Source: Petunia secreta
Lineage: Eukaryota > Streptophyta > Magnoliopsida > Solanales > Solanaceae
Length of the DNA: 64,000 nt
Reading direction: 5' to 3'
NCBI GenBank assembly: GCA_029990175.1
Contig: JARKIP010000065.1
Location: forward strand, 8,312,501-8,376,500
Every line of letters begins with the position of its first letter. Positions within the stretch are counted from its first letter, which is position 1. This document shows positions 43,851 through 54,092 of this stretch, piece after piece. Both the position numbers and the translations under genes were made by a program. The notes under the pieces were generated by a model. It was given only the letters and a program-made list of their open reading frames with translations. It ran no database searches and was not told the DNA's origin.

Positions 43851-45247
43851 GAAATCACGAAGCAAAATAAGGAGAGACATATGAATAGGTTGATCCTCGA
43901 TAACCAAAGAATATGCATCTTGACCACAAACACATAGAGTACATGTAACAACACCTTGAGATGTCTTGACATCCTGCCTCGCTGGTAATGTTTATAGCAG
44001 TCTCTGTGGCTAAGTTGAGCTGCAACTCTGAGAACCACCTATGGAGGGATCACGAAACCACGCCCACGACCTCTGCTAGGCTGTGTTTCACCTCTAGCTG
44101 GCTGAGACAATGAAGGAACACCTTAGGACAACATAAGTACCGGAAGATGAGGTAAATGACGTCTACCACCCTGCTAATGATGATAAGGGAAATCCTTATG
44201 ATGCCTTGGATCCTGATAGAGAAAACTCCAAGAGGAAGTTCTATGCTGCTCAAATTGCAGTTGATGATGAGGACGAGACTGGGACGGAATCCTATCATAA
44301 GGAGGAACAAGTATGCTCTGAAAACCATGCGCCAGAGGCTGAATGGCCTCATAGGAGACCTACTCTGCTGTTGATAACTCCTACCTTCATATGAGGTACT
44401 AGAATGCCCTGGACTACTAGATCTCTTGCTCTGCCCCTCTAACTCCTCAAGCTCTAATTTATGATATGCCGCATACCTCCGAGCAATATCAACGGTGACA
44501 TCAAATGGAGTCTCGGCCTCAATCTTACGAGCCATCTTGGACCGCAAATGAGAAGAAAGCCCATCAATAAAATGCCTGACCTTCACGGAGGGCTCTTGTA
44601 CAAGATCTGGAGCATACCCGGACATCTCAGAAAATAATATCTCATACTTTAAGCCTGGCATGTTACCATTCCCAATCCTGTCAAACTGCATCCTCTTCTT
44701 ATCTATCTGAATGCGAGGAAGGAACTTTTCCATGAATCAACAAGAAAACTCACTCCTGGTCAGCTTAGGCAAGCCCTGCTAAGTTGATCGAGGTCTAGTC
44801 CACCAAGCCAAGGTTGGACCCTGAAATAGAAAGACAATATAATCAACTCTATACTACTCAAGATAACTAAGGACCTCTAGAGCTACACCTAAAACTAAAA
44901 TAGGGGCTCCCTAAGCCTGAGGACCAACATCTACAATAGCTTGAGGAACTACCTGATTGGTAGGAGGTCCCTAGGGCATCTACGCCGACATGAAGCTCAT
45001 AAAAGCATCATTGAGTGTTGGGGGAACTAACAAGTTTTGCTCCCCCCTGCCCACTAGGAGCTAGCACTGCTGGGGACTCAGTAATTGGATCAGCATGATC
45101 CACTACCCTCGTGGTATGGGCAACTCTACCTCTTCCTCGGCCATGACCTCTACCACGACCAACACCACCTCTTCGCGGAGCAGTAGGCATAGGAGTTGTC
45201 TTTGGCTCCTCCACCTCCCGCTTAGCAGTTGCACGTGTTCTCACCAT
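43851..45247 (-). pseudogene. Element F gag
   Basis: Start at ATG 45247 (MVRTRATAKREVEEP), followed by a Gly/Arg-rich stretch (RRGGVGRGRGHGRGRGR). The gag core (44733-44050) has MEKFLPRIQIDKKRMQFDRI, SEMSGYAPDLVQEP, VRHFIDGLSSHLRSKMARKI and FDVTVDIARRYAAYHKLELE. A degenerate zinc knuckle (CYKHYQRGRMSRHL, about 43965-44010) lacks two zinc ligands. A break lies between 44733 and 45008. The Arg/Gly-rich N-terminus fits Tekay/Del-type gag. Confidence 0.7.
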
Positions 45248-45424
45248 TTACTGCAAAGAGTTCATAGAGAAATTTAACTTCAAATAAAAAGACTCACATA
45301 CAATAGAGAAAGAAAGGAAACTTCGTAAATGCCACCATAAACTCTCGCAGATAGGTACGGACGTCTCCGCCCAATCAACAAGACTCTTTAGACACTTTCA
45401 TGCTCTAGAAAGACTCCAAACATG

Positions 45425-45436
45425 GCTCTGATACCA
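45425..45436 (-). other. Element F primer-binding site
   Basis: On the minus strand TGGTATCAGAGC, complementary to initiator Met tRNA. Confidence 0.85.
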
Positions 45437-45443
45437 AGTTACA

Positions 45444-46189
45444 TGTCCCAAAATTGCGACTAGACTGTGTGGGCACCGACTACCTCCCCGAGACATGTCA
45501 AGACGAACAATATAAAAACAACTTAAATATTATAAACATTACTTGAACATACTGGAAAATCAACTTAAATAACATAAAATGGCTCAAATCATATAAAGAC
45601 GCGTATGAAATGCATATCATATATAAACTGATATATATACAAGCTATCTGAACAATACAACTAACTACCTAAAATACATAAGTGTAGAGATTTCTAGACC
45701 ATATATCTAATAAGTCTAAAACATAAGTTCATCTCCCCAAAGGGAAAAAAGAAGATAGAACTAGAATATCTATAGCTGGTGGCCTCAATGAACAAGCTGG
45801 CTCTTCGTGGACAGCTAGAAACATCTTGCTTCTCGATTACGCTGTGGCTGACTGAGTCTAGAAGCAAAATCTGCCGAGATGAAAATAAAATACAACAATT
45901 AGATAGGGAGTGAGTCATAAGGACTCACTAAGCAAGGAATAGCTATTTAACTCAACTAATAGTCAAACTATCTAAGGAAACAGAAAGTAACGACAAATAA
46001 CGGATAGAGAATGCACAGATAAGCAAACAGTAGTCATATAAAGATAGCAAACACATATAAGAGTATAAAATGAATGAAACATGATACAATGGGGGTCATA
46101 TGTGCCCAATGAATGGAGTGGAATCGTCCTACCCTCAATATATATGCAATGAGCAGAATCCTCATGCCCTCAAATGACATAACAACTTG
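45444..46189 (-). repeat. Element F 5' LTR, probably cut by element H
   Basis: The plus strand starts TGTCCCAAAATTG next to the primer-binding site and continues to the start of the H LTR. The outer end is not certain: either the LTR ends near 46184 (ATAACA) or H inserted into it. Confidence 0.55.
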
Positions 46190-46640
46190 TGTAGGCAAAA
46201 ATACGCCACCTACTATTATGGGGATACGAGTTCAGCTGGTGAGACTAGGCTTATCTTACAAGTCACTTGGCACAAAGGATACACGCCTGTTCTACGAGTT
46301 ACGACTGTTCATGTGGTACAGGCATAGGACGAAAGACATAAATCCTAGTTCCTTAGGGTTACAGTCTCCTAGTTAGGATTTCGTATGTACCACCGCCTTG
46401 AGTTATAGGCTCATAGCCTTATTAGTCTTTGTATTTTACTTTAATTAGGACTGGGTATCCACTACTATAAATACCCCTTCTTACATTGTATTGTACAATA
46501 TAGCGATTAACCACAAAATCCGGCTATTCTCAAGGAATAAGACTACTTTACTTTTCTTGCTCATTATATATCTCTTTTACTTATTTACTTTTTCATCGTA
46601 TTTATTGTATTGCTTGTGTGACCGATTTTAGGCATGAACA
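46190..46640 (+). repeat. Element H 5' LTR (451 bp)
   Basis: TGTAGGCAAAAATACGCC to GGCATGAACA. TATA-like box at about 46465-46473 (CTATAAATA). It matches the LTRs of E and G in order of words. Confidence 0.85.
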
Positions 46641-46642
46641 GT

Positions 46643-46654
46643 TTGGCGCCCACC
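46643..46654 (+). other. Element H primer-binding site
   Basis: TTGGCGCCCACC follows the LTR, a TTGGCGCC-type site like that of element D. Confidence 0.7.
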
Positions 46655-46702
46655 CTGAGGCCCAAGCAATTATAAGTATTCTACGAAGTAAAAGGCGCAA
46701 TC

Positions 46703-48157
46703 ATGTCTGATGATAGTAGCAATGTTTGCAAGAACACTACAGACGCATAGATGAACCCATGAAGGATCCTAGTGAACCTAGTGATCCCAGCGTGCAGCCT
46801 AAGGATCCGGTAGAGGAATCGAAAGATCCTTCATAGGAGCCAATCCTTATCTCCAGCGATAGGGAAGGGCGATCAACCGCCAGAAGGTAATACTGAATTC
46901 CGAGGTTTTCTTGTTAATCTCCTCAACACTATATCAGAACAACAATAGTGGAACTCAAACAACATGGTCGAAGGGATATCTCTGAAGTTAGGAACGGTGT
47001 TTGCTGGATCGTCTCAGAGGCCAGCATCCTCGCGAGGACCAGCACCCACGAACCATTCACCAACATCTATCCCTAATCGCCGGCTAAACATGGATGTCGC
47101 CCTTAAAGGATCATCAACAATCAAGACCTTAACGGAGTAACTGTCATCCAAGATCTCATAAAGAAGATGAAAGCTATCCACGAACGGACTAGTAATGTTA
47201 TAGGTACACCACCCCAAGTACCACGATAGATGAGCAAAAGTTTTATAAGCATGCTTACAAAGCAAGTGCTGCACCGGTTTGCATACCAAAGCACTTCCAT
47301 CTGCCGGATAACTTGAAGTATGATGGAACAACTGACCTGGATGAGCATATTGCTGCGTATTACACGGCTTTAAAGAGCAACGAGGCCACCAAGGAAGAGA
47401 ATCAGTCTGCTCTGGTGAAGAGGTTTGGCTCAACTTTGACCAAAGGCGCTCTTGCTTGGTACACCCAGCTACAGTTGGGCTCCATTGAATCATTCACTCA
47501 AATGCATGACCTATTTAAGAAAGCGCATTCTGGTGCCCGCAAGCGGGAGAAGCGCATGGAAGACATCTTTGAGATCCGTCAGCGTGACGACAAACTGTTG
47601 AAGGACTACCTTGATAGGTTTCAAGAATGCATGGATATTTCTATAGTCTCTGATAATATTGTCGCGGTAGCCTTTTGCAAAAGTCTAAACTAGGAATGGT
47701 CATTAGCGACCAAAGAACTTCAGTGGAGTTTGACTCAAAATCCTGTGACAACATGAAGCATATTGAATCAGAGGTACACTGAGAAGCTTCGCTTGGAGCC
47801 AGACCATTCCCAGAACCCTATAGCTGAGTGAAGGAAGAGAGCAGGGTTCCTTCTCTAGAAAGTGAGGGGGACGGAATAAGAAAAAAAGCAAAAACCCATA
47901 ACTCGGCGGGAACCGAAAAACATAGAAGTTCCGGGGGATCTGGTTCCCAAGAAAAGCGGGCAGAGCCCCGTAGCACCAAATATTTTGGTTTTTGAGTCAA
48001 CACTGTGGATTTAGTTGCCAATCAATTTGGAAAGCTAGGTCCAAGGGTTCAATGGACGCCTACCATAAAAAGAGCCCTATGTGATTTTCATTGCAGCGAT
48101 GGCCATGAGAGGGTCGATTGCAAGGCCCTGATGATTGAAATTGAGCATCTATTGAAA
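46703..48157 (+). pseudogene. Element H gag
   Basis: ATG at 46703 (MSDDSSNV) begins a broken N-terminal part with several stops. The gag core is open at 47313-47693: MKYDGTTDLDEHIAAYYTAL, RFGSTLTKGALAWYTQLQLG, FTQMHDLFKKAHSGARKRE, DYLDRFQECMDISIV (retrotransposon gag family). It is then damaged, with TGG-to-stop changes. The zinc-knuckle-like CDFHCSDGHERVDCKAL is near 48088-48135, and the frame is cut by element I after LLKEG. Confidence 0.75.
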
Positions 48158-48162
48158 GAGGG
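48158..48162. other. Target-site duplication GAGGG (left) of element I
   Basis: GAGGG here and at 60735-60739 flank element I. Confidence 0.9.
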
Positions 48163-48703
48163 TGGTGCAAGTCAAACTGGAGGTAAAGCTAACAACCAGT
48201 GAACGCGGAAAAACAACAAGAATAAAAGTTAGAAGGAAGACAAATCGTGCTTCGACTAAAATAAACGTCGAGGAACTAGTCTCGGGTTCAATTGAAACGG
48301 AGGTCAAGATGTACCTATGCTATGCAACAATCCTCAAGAAGTCATGCTTCTTGCAAACTGAATGACCAAAGAAGAAGATTGTTCAAACGATTCAACACCG
48401 AATGACACAAGTTCTTTAAAATCCCACATCGGGGTTCGGCTCCATCGGAGACACTCAATAGCTACAACTATGTTTAATCATTCATATAAAACTAGACTGC
48501 CTACAAATGAAATGTAAAGGAGTTTATATAGACTAATCTAGGGACAAAAGACGAAATGGTCACAGGCAACCCCTCTTGTTCAGCCATGCAGGGCTGAATA
48601 AACTGAGTGTTCGGTCACTCTTTCAACTGAACACTTATGTTTCGAACACTTGAGCCCGAGCTCTTGACTTCGGTGATCAGTTGCTCAACTCGGCTCATCT
48701 TGA
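48163..48703 (-). repeat. Element I 3' LTR, truncated
   Basis: The plus strand starts TGGTGCAAGTC after the target duplication and matches 59936-60468 of the 5' LTR. It then breaks at TCTTGA and continues as RT sequence (TGCGGGTTTTCC). The U3 start and the polypurine tract are lost. Confidence 0.85.
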
Positions 48704-49150
48704 TGCGGGTTTTCCACTCGTCTCCAAGTTTCATTCGGATGTGGTGGTAACCGGACTTGAGGTCTGTTTCTGAAAAGCATGAAGAACCACTTAACTCATC
48801 TAGCATGTCATCTAATCGAGGGATAAGATGACGATACTGTACCGTGATTTTGTTGACTGCTCGGTAATCAACACACATTCGCCATGTTCCATCTTTCTTT
48901 GGGACAAGGATAACCGGAACGGTGCAAGGACTCAATCTCTCTCGAACAAGGCCCTTGTTCAGCAATTCATCCACCTGCCGTTGGAGCTCTTTGGTGCCTT
49001 CGGGATTACACTGGTATGCAGGCTCGTTTCGGATTTGAAACCTTGGTATAAGGTTAATTTAGTGCTCGATTCCTCTCAGTGGAGGTAATCCACCTGGCAT
49101 TTCTTCAAGAAATATGTCTCCGAAATCCTACAAAACACTTTGTACAGCAC
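48704..49150 (-). pseudogene. Element I pol unit 4: RT N-terminal part only
   Basis: It holds the linker and RT start: LPPLRGIEH-like stretch, LLNKGLVRERLSPCTVPVIL, KKDGTWRMCVDYRAVNKITV, LDDMLDELSGSSCF, SGYHHIRM. It is cut after the words for DEWKTRI and fused to the LTR, so the frame reads on into LTR sequence and stops at 48615. No palm box, RNase H or integrase is present. Confidence 0.85.
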
Positions 49151-51638
49151 TCGAAACAGACCATCCCCTCAAGGAACCAACTTTTCTTTCCTTTGGTTCA
49201 GAAATCGTTCCTTTCGAAAGTGAAACCACACCCAATCTCCTTTCTTTAATTCCAACTTCTTGTGCCCCTTATTTTTCTTTGATGCAACTTTTGCATAAGC
49301 TTCCTCGTGGTTCTTCTTCACCTTTGCATGCAGCTCGATCAAGGCAGTAGCTCGTCCAGTACCTTCAAAATCAATAATAGAATCTTGAGGCAATAGGGTT
49401 AAATCAAGTGGAATTAAAAGGTTAAAACCATACACACATTCGAACGGAGTCATTCCAATAATTCGATGCACTGTTCGATTGTATGCAAATTCCATCACAG
49501 GAAAACGATCAGCCCAGTTTCCGACTTTACCTTTGGTCACAACTTAAAGCAGAGCTCTCAAATTTTGGTTAACTACCTCGGTCTGTCCATCAGTCCAGGG
49601 ATGGTGAGACATCTAGAATAGTAATTTGGTGCCGAGGGCACCCCATAGACATTTCCAAAAATGACTCAAGAATTTTGAGTCTCGATCATTCACAATAGTA
49701 CGAGGCACACCATGCAATTTCAACACATCAGAAATAAATAAAGTAGCTACATGTTGTGTGTCATCACACTTCTTGCAAGGAATAAAGTGAGCCATTTTAG
49801 AAAAACGGTAGACTAGGATAAAGATGTTATCATGTCCACCCCCGACCTCGGTAACCCCATAACAAAATTCATGGATATATCAGCCCACGGTCGATTAGAA
49901 ACAGGTAATAGAGTGTACAAACCATGAGAGTTGGACCTCGATTTAACTTTCTTGCAATCTATACAAGCGTTGCAAAGCTTTTCTACATCTCTTCATATTT
50001 CTGGCCAATGGAACTGCTCGGTCAAGATACTAAGAGTTTTGTCGACACCAAAGTGTCCCATTAAGCCTTCAGAGTGAGCTTCTCGAGCCAAAGCTCTATC
50101 CACGATGATACGGGCACGCAAACCCTCCAATTCTTGAAGAGATAGCAATCGAGCTACTGATATTTCTCAACTCTTCGGCCACTCAAGATTGCGTCATGTA
50201 TGTTTTTCAGTTTGGGTCATCTTCGTACATCGACTTGATGCTTTCGAATCCCATGAGCCTTGTGGCGAGAGTGGTCGCTGAGGTAAATTTCCTTGATAGC
50301 GGATCGGCCACAACATTGTCTTTTCCTTTTTTGTAATGAATTACATAGGGAAAGCTCTCAATAAATTCCACCCATTTGGCATGTCTTCAGTTTAATTTCT
50401 CCTGGCCTCGGAGATGTTTCAAAAATTCATAATCACTTTTAATCACAAACTCTCTCGGCCACAAATAATGCTGCTAATGGGCGAGTGCTCGAACAAGGGC
50501 ATACAACTCCTTGTCATACGTAGAGTTATTCAAGGTTGCACCCTTAAGCTTTTCGCTAAAGTAAGTGATCGGCTTCGATTCTTGCATCAGCACTCCTCCG
50601 ATCCCAACTCTGGATGCATCATACTCGACCTCGAATGCTTTTCCAAAGTCAGGGAGTTGCAACAACGGGGAAGAGCAAAGCCTCCGTTTCAACTGTTGGA
50701 AATCCCTCTCTTGGGACTCTCCCCACACAAATGGATGGTCTTTTTTTACCTGCTCGGTTAAAGGAGCTGTCACGGTGCTAAAGTCTCGGACAAACCTTTG
50801 ATAAAAGCTAGCTAAGCCATGGAAGCTACGAACTTGAGATACCAAGGTTGGAGTTGGCCAATCTTTGATGGCTTCGACTTTCGACTCATCGACTCAACAC
50901 CATTAGCACTCACAGAAAATCCAAGAAAGACTATACGCTCAACACAAAAGGCACATTTCTTGAAGTTAGTACATAACTTCTCTTCTCTAAGTTTATCAAG
51001 CACTAGCCTTAGGTGTTCGACATGTTCACCCATAGATTTACTATAAAAAAGTATGTCATCGAAGTAAACGACAACAAACTTATTTATGAACAGCTTGAGA
51101 ACATGGTTCATCAGTCGCATGAATGTGCTCGGTGCGTTAGAGAGGCCAAACGACATAACTAACCAATCAGAGAGACCGTATTTGGTCTTGAATGCGGGTT
51201 TTCCGCTCGTCTCCAGGTTTCATTCGGATGTGGTGGTAACCGGACCTGAGGTCTATTTTTGAAAAGCATGAAGAACCACTTAACTCATCTAGCATGTCAT
51301 CTAATCGAGGGATAGGATGACGATACTGTACCATGATTTGGTTGACTGCTCGGCAATCAACACACATTCGCCATGTTCAATCTTTCTTTGGGACAAGGAT
51401 AACAGGAACGGCGCAAGGATTCAAGCTCTCTCGAACATGGCCCTTGTTCAGCAATTCATCCACCTGCCGTTGGAGCTCTTTGGTGCCTTCGGGATTACAC
51501 CGGTATGCAGGCTCGTTGGGGATTTGAGACCCAGGTATAAGGTAAATTTAGTGCTTGATTCCTCCCAGCGGAGGTAATCCACCTGGCATTTCTTCGGGAA
51601 ATTGTCTCCGATATCCTACAAAACACTTTCTACAGCAC
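49151..51638 (-). pseudogene. Element I pol unit 3: RT, RNase H, integrase
   Basis: RT: WRMCVDCRAVNQIMVQYRH, FSKIDLRSGYHHIRM, LSNAPSTFMRLMNHVLK, and an intact palm box YFDD (VVVYFDDILFYSK, about 51052-51066). RNase H: VEYDASRVGIGGVLMQES, YDKELYALVRALAH. Integrase: CNACIDCKKVKS-like zinc end, MAHFIPCKKCDDTQHVATLF, HGVPRTIVNDRDSKFLSHFW, MEFAYNRTVHRIIGMTPFE, KKLELKKGDWVWFHFRKERF, then the unit ends at DGLFRV-type sequence fused to the linker of unit 4. Small indels interrupt the frames. It shares TACTGTACC and CATTCGGATGTGG with unit 4. Confidence 0.85.
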
Positions 51639-54092
51639 TTGAAACAAACCATCCCCTCGAGGAGCCAACTTTCCTTTCCTTTGGGTCGGAAATCGTTCCT
51701 TTCCAAAGTGAAACCACACCAAATCTCCCTTCTGTAATTACAACTTCTTGTGCCCCTTGTTTTGCTTTGATGCAACTTTTGCATAAGCTTCCTCGAGGTT
51801 CTTCTTCACCTTTGCATGCAGCTCGATCAATTCAGTAGCTCGTCGAGTACCTTCAAAATCAATAACAGAATCTCGAGGCAATGGGGTTAGATCAAGTGGA
51901 ATTAAAAGGTTAAAACCATACACACATTCGAACGGAGTCATTCTAATAATTCGATGCACTGTTCGATAGTATGCAAATTCCATCACGGGCAATCGATCAG
52001 TCCAGTTTCTGACCTTACCTTTGGTCACAACTCGAAGCAGAGCTCTCAAATTTCGGTTAACTACCTTGGTCTGTCCATCAGTTTGGGATGGTGAGATATC
52101 GTGAATAGTAATTTGGTGCCGAGGGCACCCCATAGACATTTCCAAAAATGACTCAAGAATTTTGAGTCTCGATCATTCACAATAGTACGAGGCACACCAT
52201 GAAATTTCAACACATTAGAAATAAATAAAGTAGCTACATGTTGTGCATCATCACACTTCTTGCAAGGAATAAAGTGAGCCATCTTAGAAAAACGATCGAC
52301 TACGACAAAGATGTTATCATGTCCACCCCTGACCTCGGTAACCCCGTAACAAAATTCATGGATATATCAACCCACGGTCGATTAGAAATAGGTAACGGAG
52401 TGTACAAACCATGAGGGTTGGACCTCGATTTAGCTTTCTTGCAATCTATACAAGCATTGCAAAGCTTTTCTACATCTCTTAATATTTTTGGCCAATGGAA
52501 CTGCTCGGTCAAGATACTAAGAGTTTTGTCGACACCAAAGTGTCCCATTAAGCCTCCAGAGTGAGCTTCTCGAACCCAAAGCTCTCTCCACGATGACACA
52601 GGCACACAAACCCTCCCATTCTTGAAGAGTTAGCCGTCGTATTACTGATATTTCTCAACCCTTCGTCCCCTCAAGATTGTGTCACAGACGCTTTTCAGCT
52701 TGGGATCATCTTCGTACATCGACTTGATGCTTTCGAATTCCATGAGCCTTGAAGCGAGAGTGGTCGCTAAGGCAAATTTCCTTGATAGCGCATCGGCCAC
52801 AACATTGTCTTTTCCTTTTTTGTAATGAATTACCACCCACTTGGCATGTCTTCGGTTTAATTTCTCCTGGCCTCGGAGATATTTCAAAGATTCATGATCA
52901 CTTTTAATCAGAAACTCTCTCGGCCACAAATAATGCTGCCAATGGGTGAGTGCTCGAACGAGGGCATACAACTCCTTGTCATACGTAGAGTAATTCAAGG
53001 TTGCACCCTTAAGCTTTTCGGTAAAGTAAGCGATTGGTTTTGATTCTTGCATCAGCACTCCTCCGATCCCAACTCCGGATGCATCACACTCGACCTCGAA
53101 TGCTTTACCGAAATCAGGGAGTTTCAACAACGGGGTAGATAAAAGCCTTGGTTTCAACTCTTGGAAAGCTATCTCTTGGGACTATCCCTACACAAACAGA
53201 TGGTTTTTTTTTACCAGCTCGGTTAAAGGAGGTGCCACTGTGCTAAAGTCTTGAACAAACCATTGGTAAAAGCTAGCTAACCATGGAAGCTACGAACTTG
53301 AGATACCGAGGTTGGAGATGGCCAATCTTTGATGGCTTCGAGTTTCGACTCATTGACTTCAACACCATTATCACACACAACAAAACCCAGAAAAACTATA
53401 CGCTCGACACAAAAGGCACATTTCTTGAAGTTAGTATATAACTTCTCTTCTCTAAGTTTATCAACCACTAGCCTTAGGTGTTCGACATGTTCTTCCACAG
53501 ATTTACTATAAACAAGTATGTCATCGATGTAAACGACAACAAACTTACTTACGAACGGCTTGAGAACATGGTTCATCAGTCGCATGAATGTGCTCGGTGC
53601 GTTAGAGAGGCCAAACGGCATCACTAACCATTCATAGAGACCGAATTTGGTCTTGAATGTGGTTTTCCACTCGTCTCCGGGTTTCATTCAGATTTGGTGG
53701 TAACCGGATCTGATGTATATCATGAAGAACCACTTAACTCATCTTGCATGTCATCTAATCGAGGGATAGGATGACGATACTTCACCGTGATTTTGTTGGC
53801 TGCTCGGCAATCAACACACATTCGCCATGTTCCATCTTTCTTTAGGACGAGGATAACAGGAACGGCGCAAGGACTCAAGTTATCTAGAACAAGGCCCATG
53901 TTTAGCAATTTATCCGCCTGCCGTTGGAGCTCTTTGGTGTCTTCGGGATTACACCGGCATGAAGGCTTGTTGGGGATTTGAGACCGCAGTACGAGGTCAA
54001 TTTACTGCTCAATTCCTCTCAGCTGAGGTAATCCACTGAGCATTTTTTTTTAAATATGTCTCTGAAGTCCTGCAAAACACTTTGTACAGCAC
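51639..54092 (-). pseudogene. Element I pol unit 2: RT, RNase H, integrase
   Basis: RT: NMGLVLDNLSPCAVPVILVL, WRMCVDCRAANKITVKYRHP, FGLYEWLVMPFGLSNAPSTF, and an intact palm box YIDD (VVVYIDDILVYSKS, about 53518-53532). RNase H: VECDASGVGIGGVLMQES, YDKELYALVRALTHWQHYLW, SDHESLKYLRGQEKLNRRH. Integrase: KILRDVEKLCNACIDCKKAK, PWVDISMNFVTGLPRSG, MAHFIPCKKCDDAQHVATLF, VPRTIVNDRDSKFLSHFWKC, MEFAYYRTVHRIIRM. The unit is joined to unit 3 through integrase (truncated after the DGPFQV position). Frames break near 53700, 53230 and 52600. Confidence 0.85.

Larger units (their letters stand above)
35870..46189 (-). mobile_element. Element F: Tekay/Del-like Ty3/gypsy retrotransposon, split by G
   Basis: On the minus strand the remnants read 5' LTR (45444-46189), iMet primer site, gag, RT fragment, [element G], RNase H fragment. 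Protease, the N-terminal part of RT and all of integrase are missing, as is the 3' LTR. Lineage is inferred from gag (MVRTRATAKREVEEP, KKRMQFDRI) and RNase H wording. The left end is truncated at 35870 and the right end is cut by element H. Confidence 0.65.

Noticed and set aside
47815..48000. Possible organellar DNA insert in the gag of element H
   Set aside because: One frame still reads as degraded gag-like sequence (Trp codons turned into stops), so an insert is not needed.
48615..48974. RT-LTR fusion frame as a new gene
   Set aside because: It is the partial fourth RT reading by chance into LTR sequence, with no start of its own and no catalytic box.
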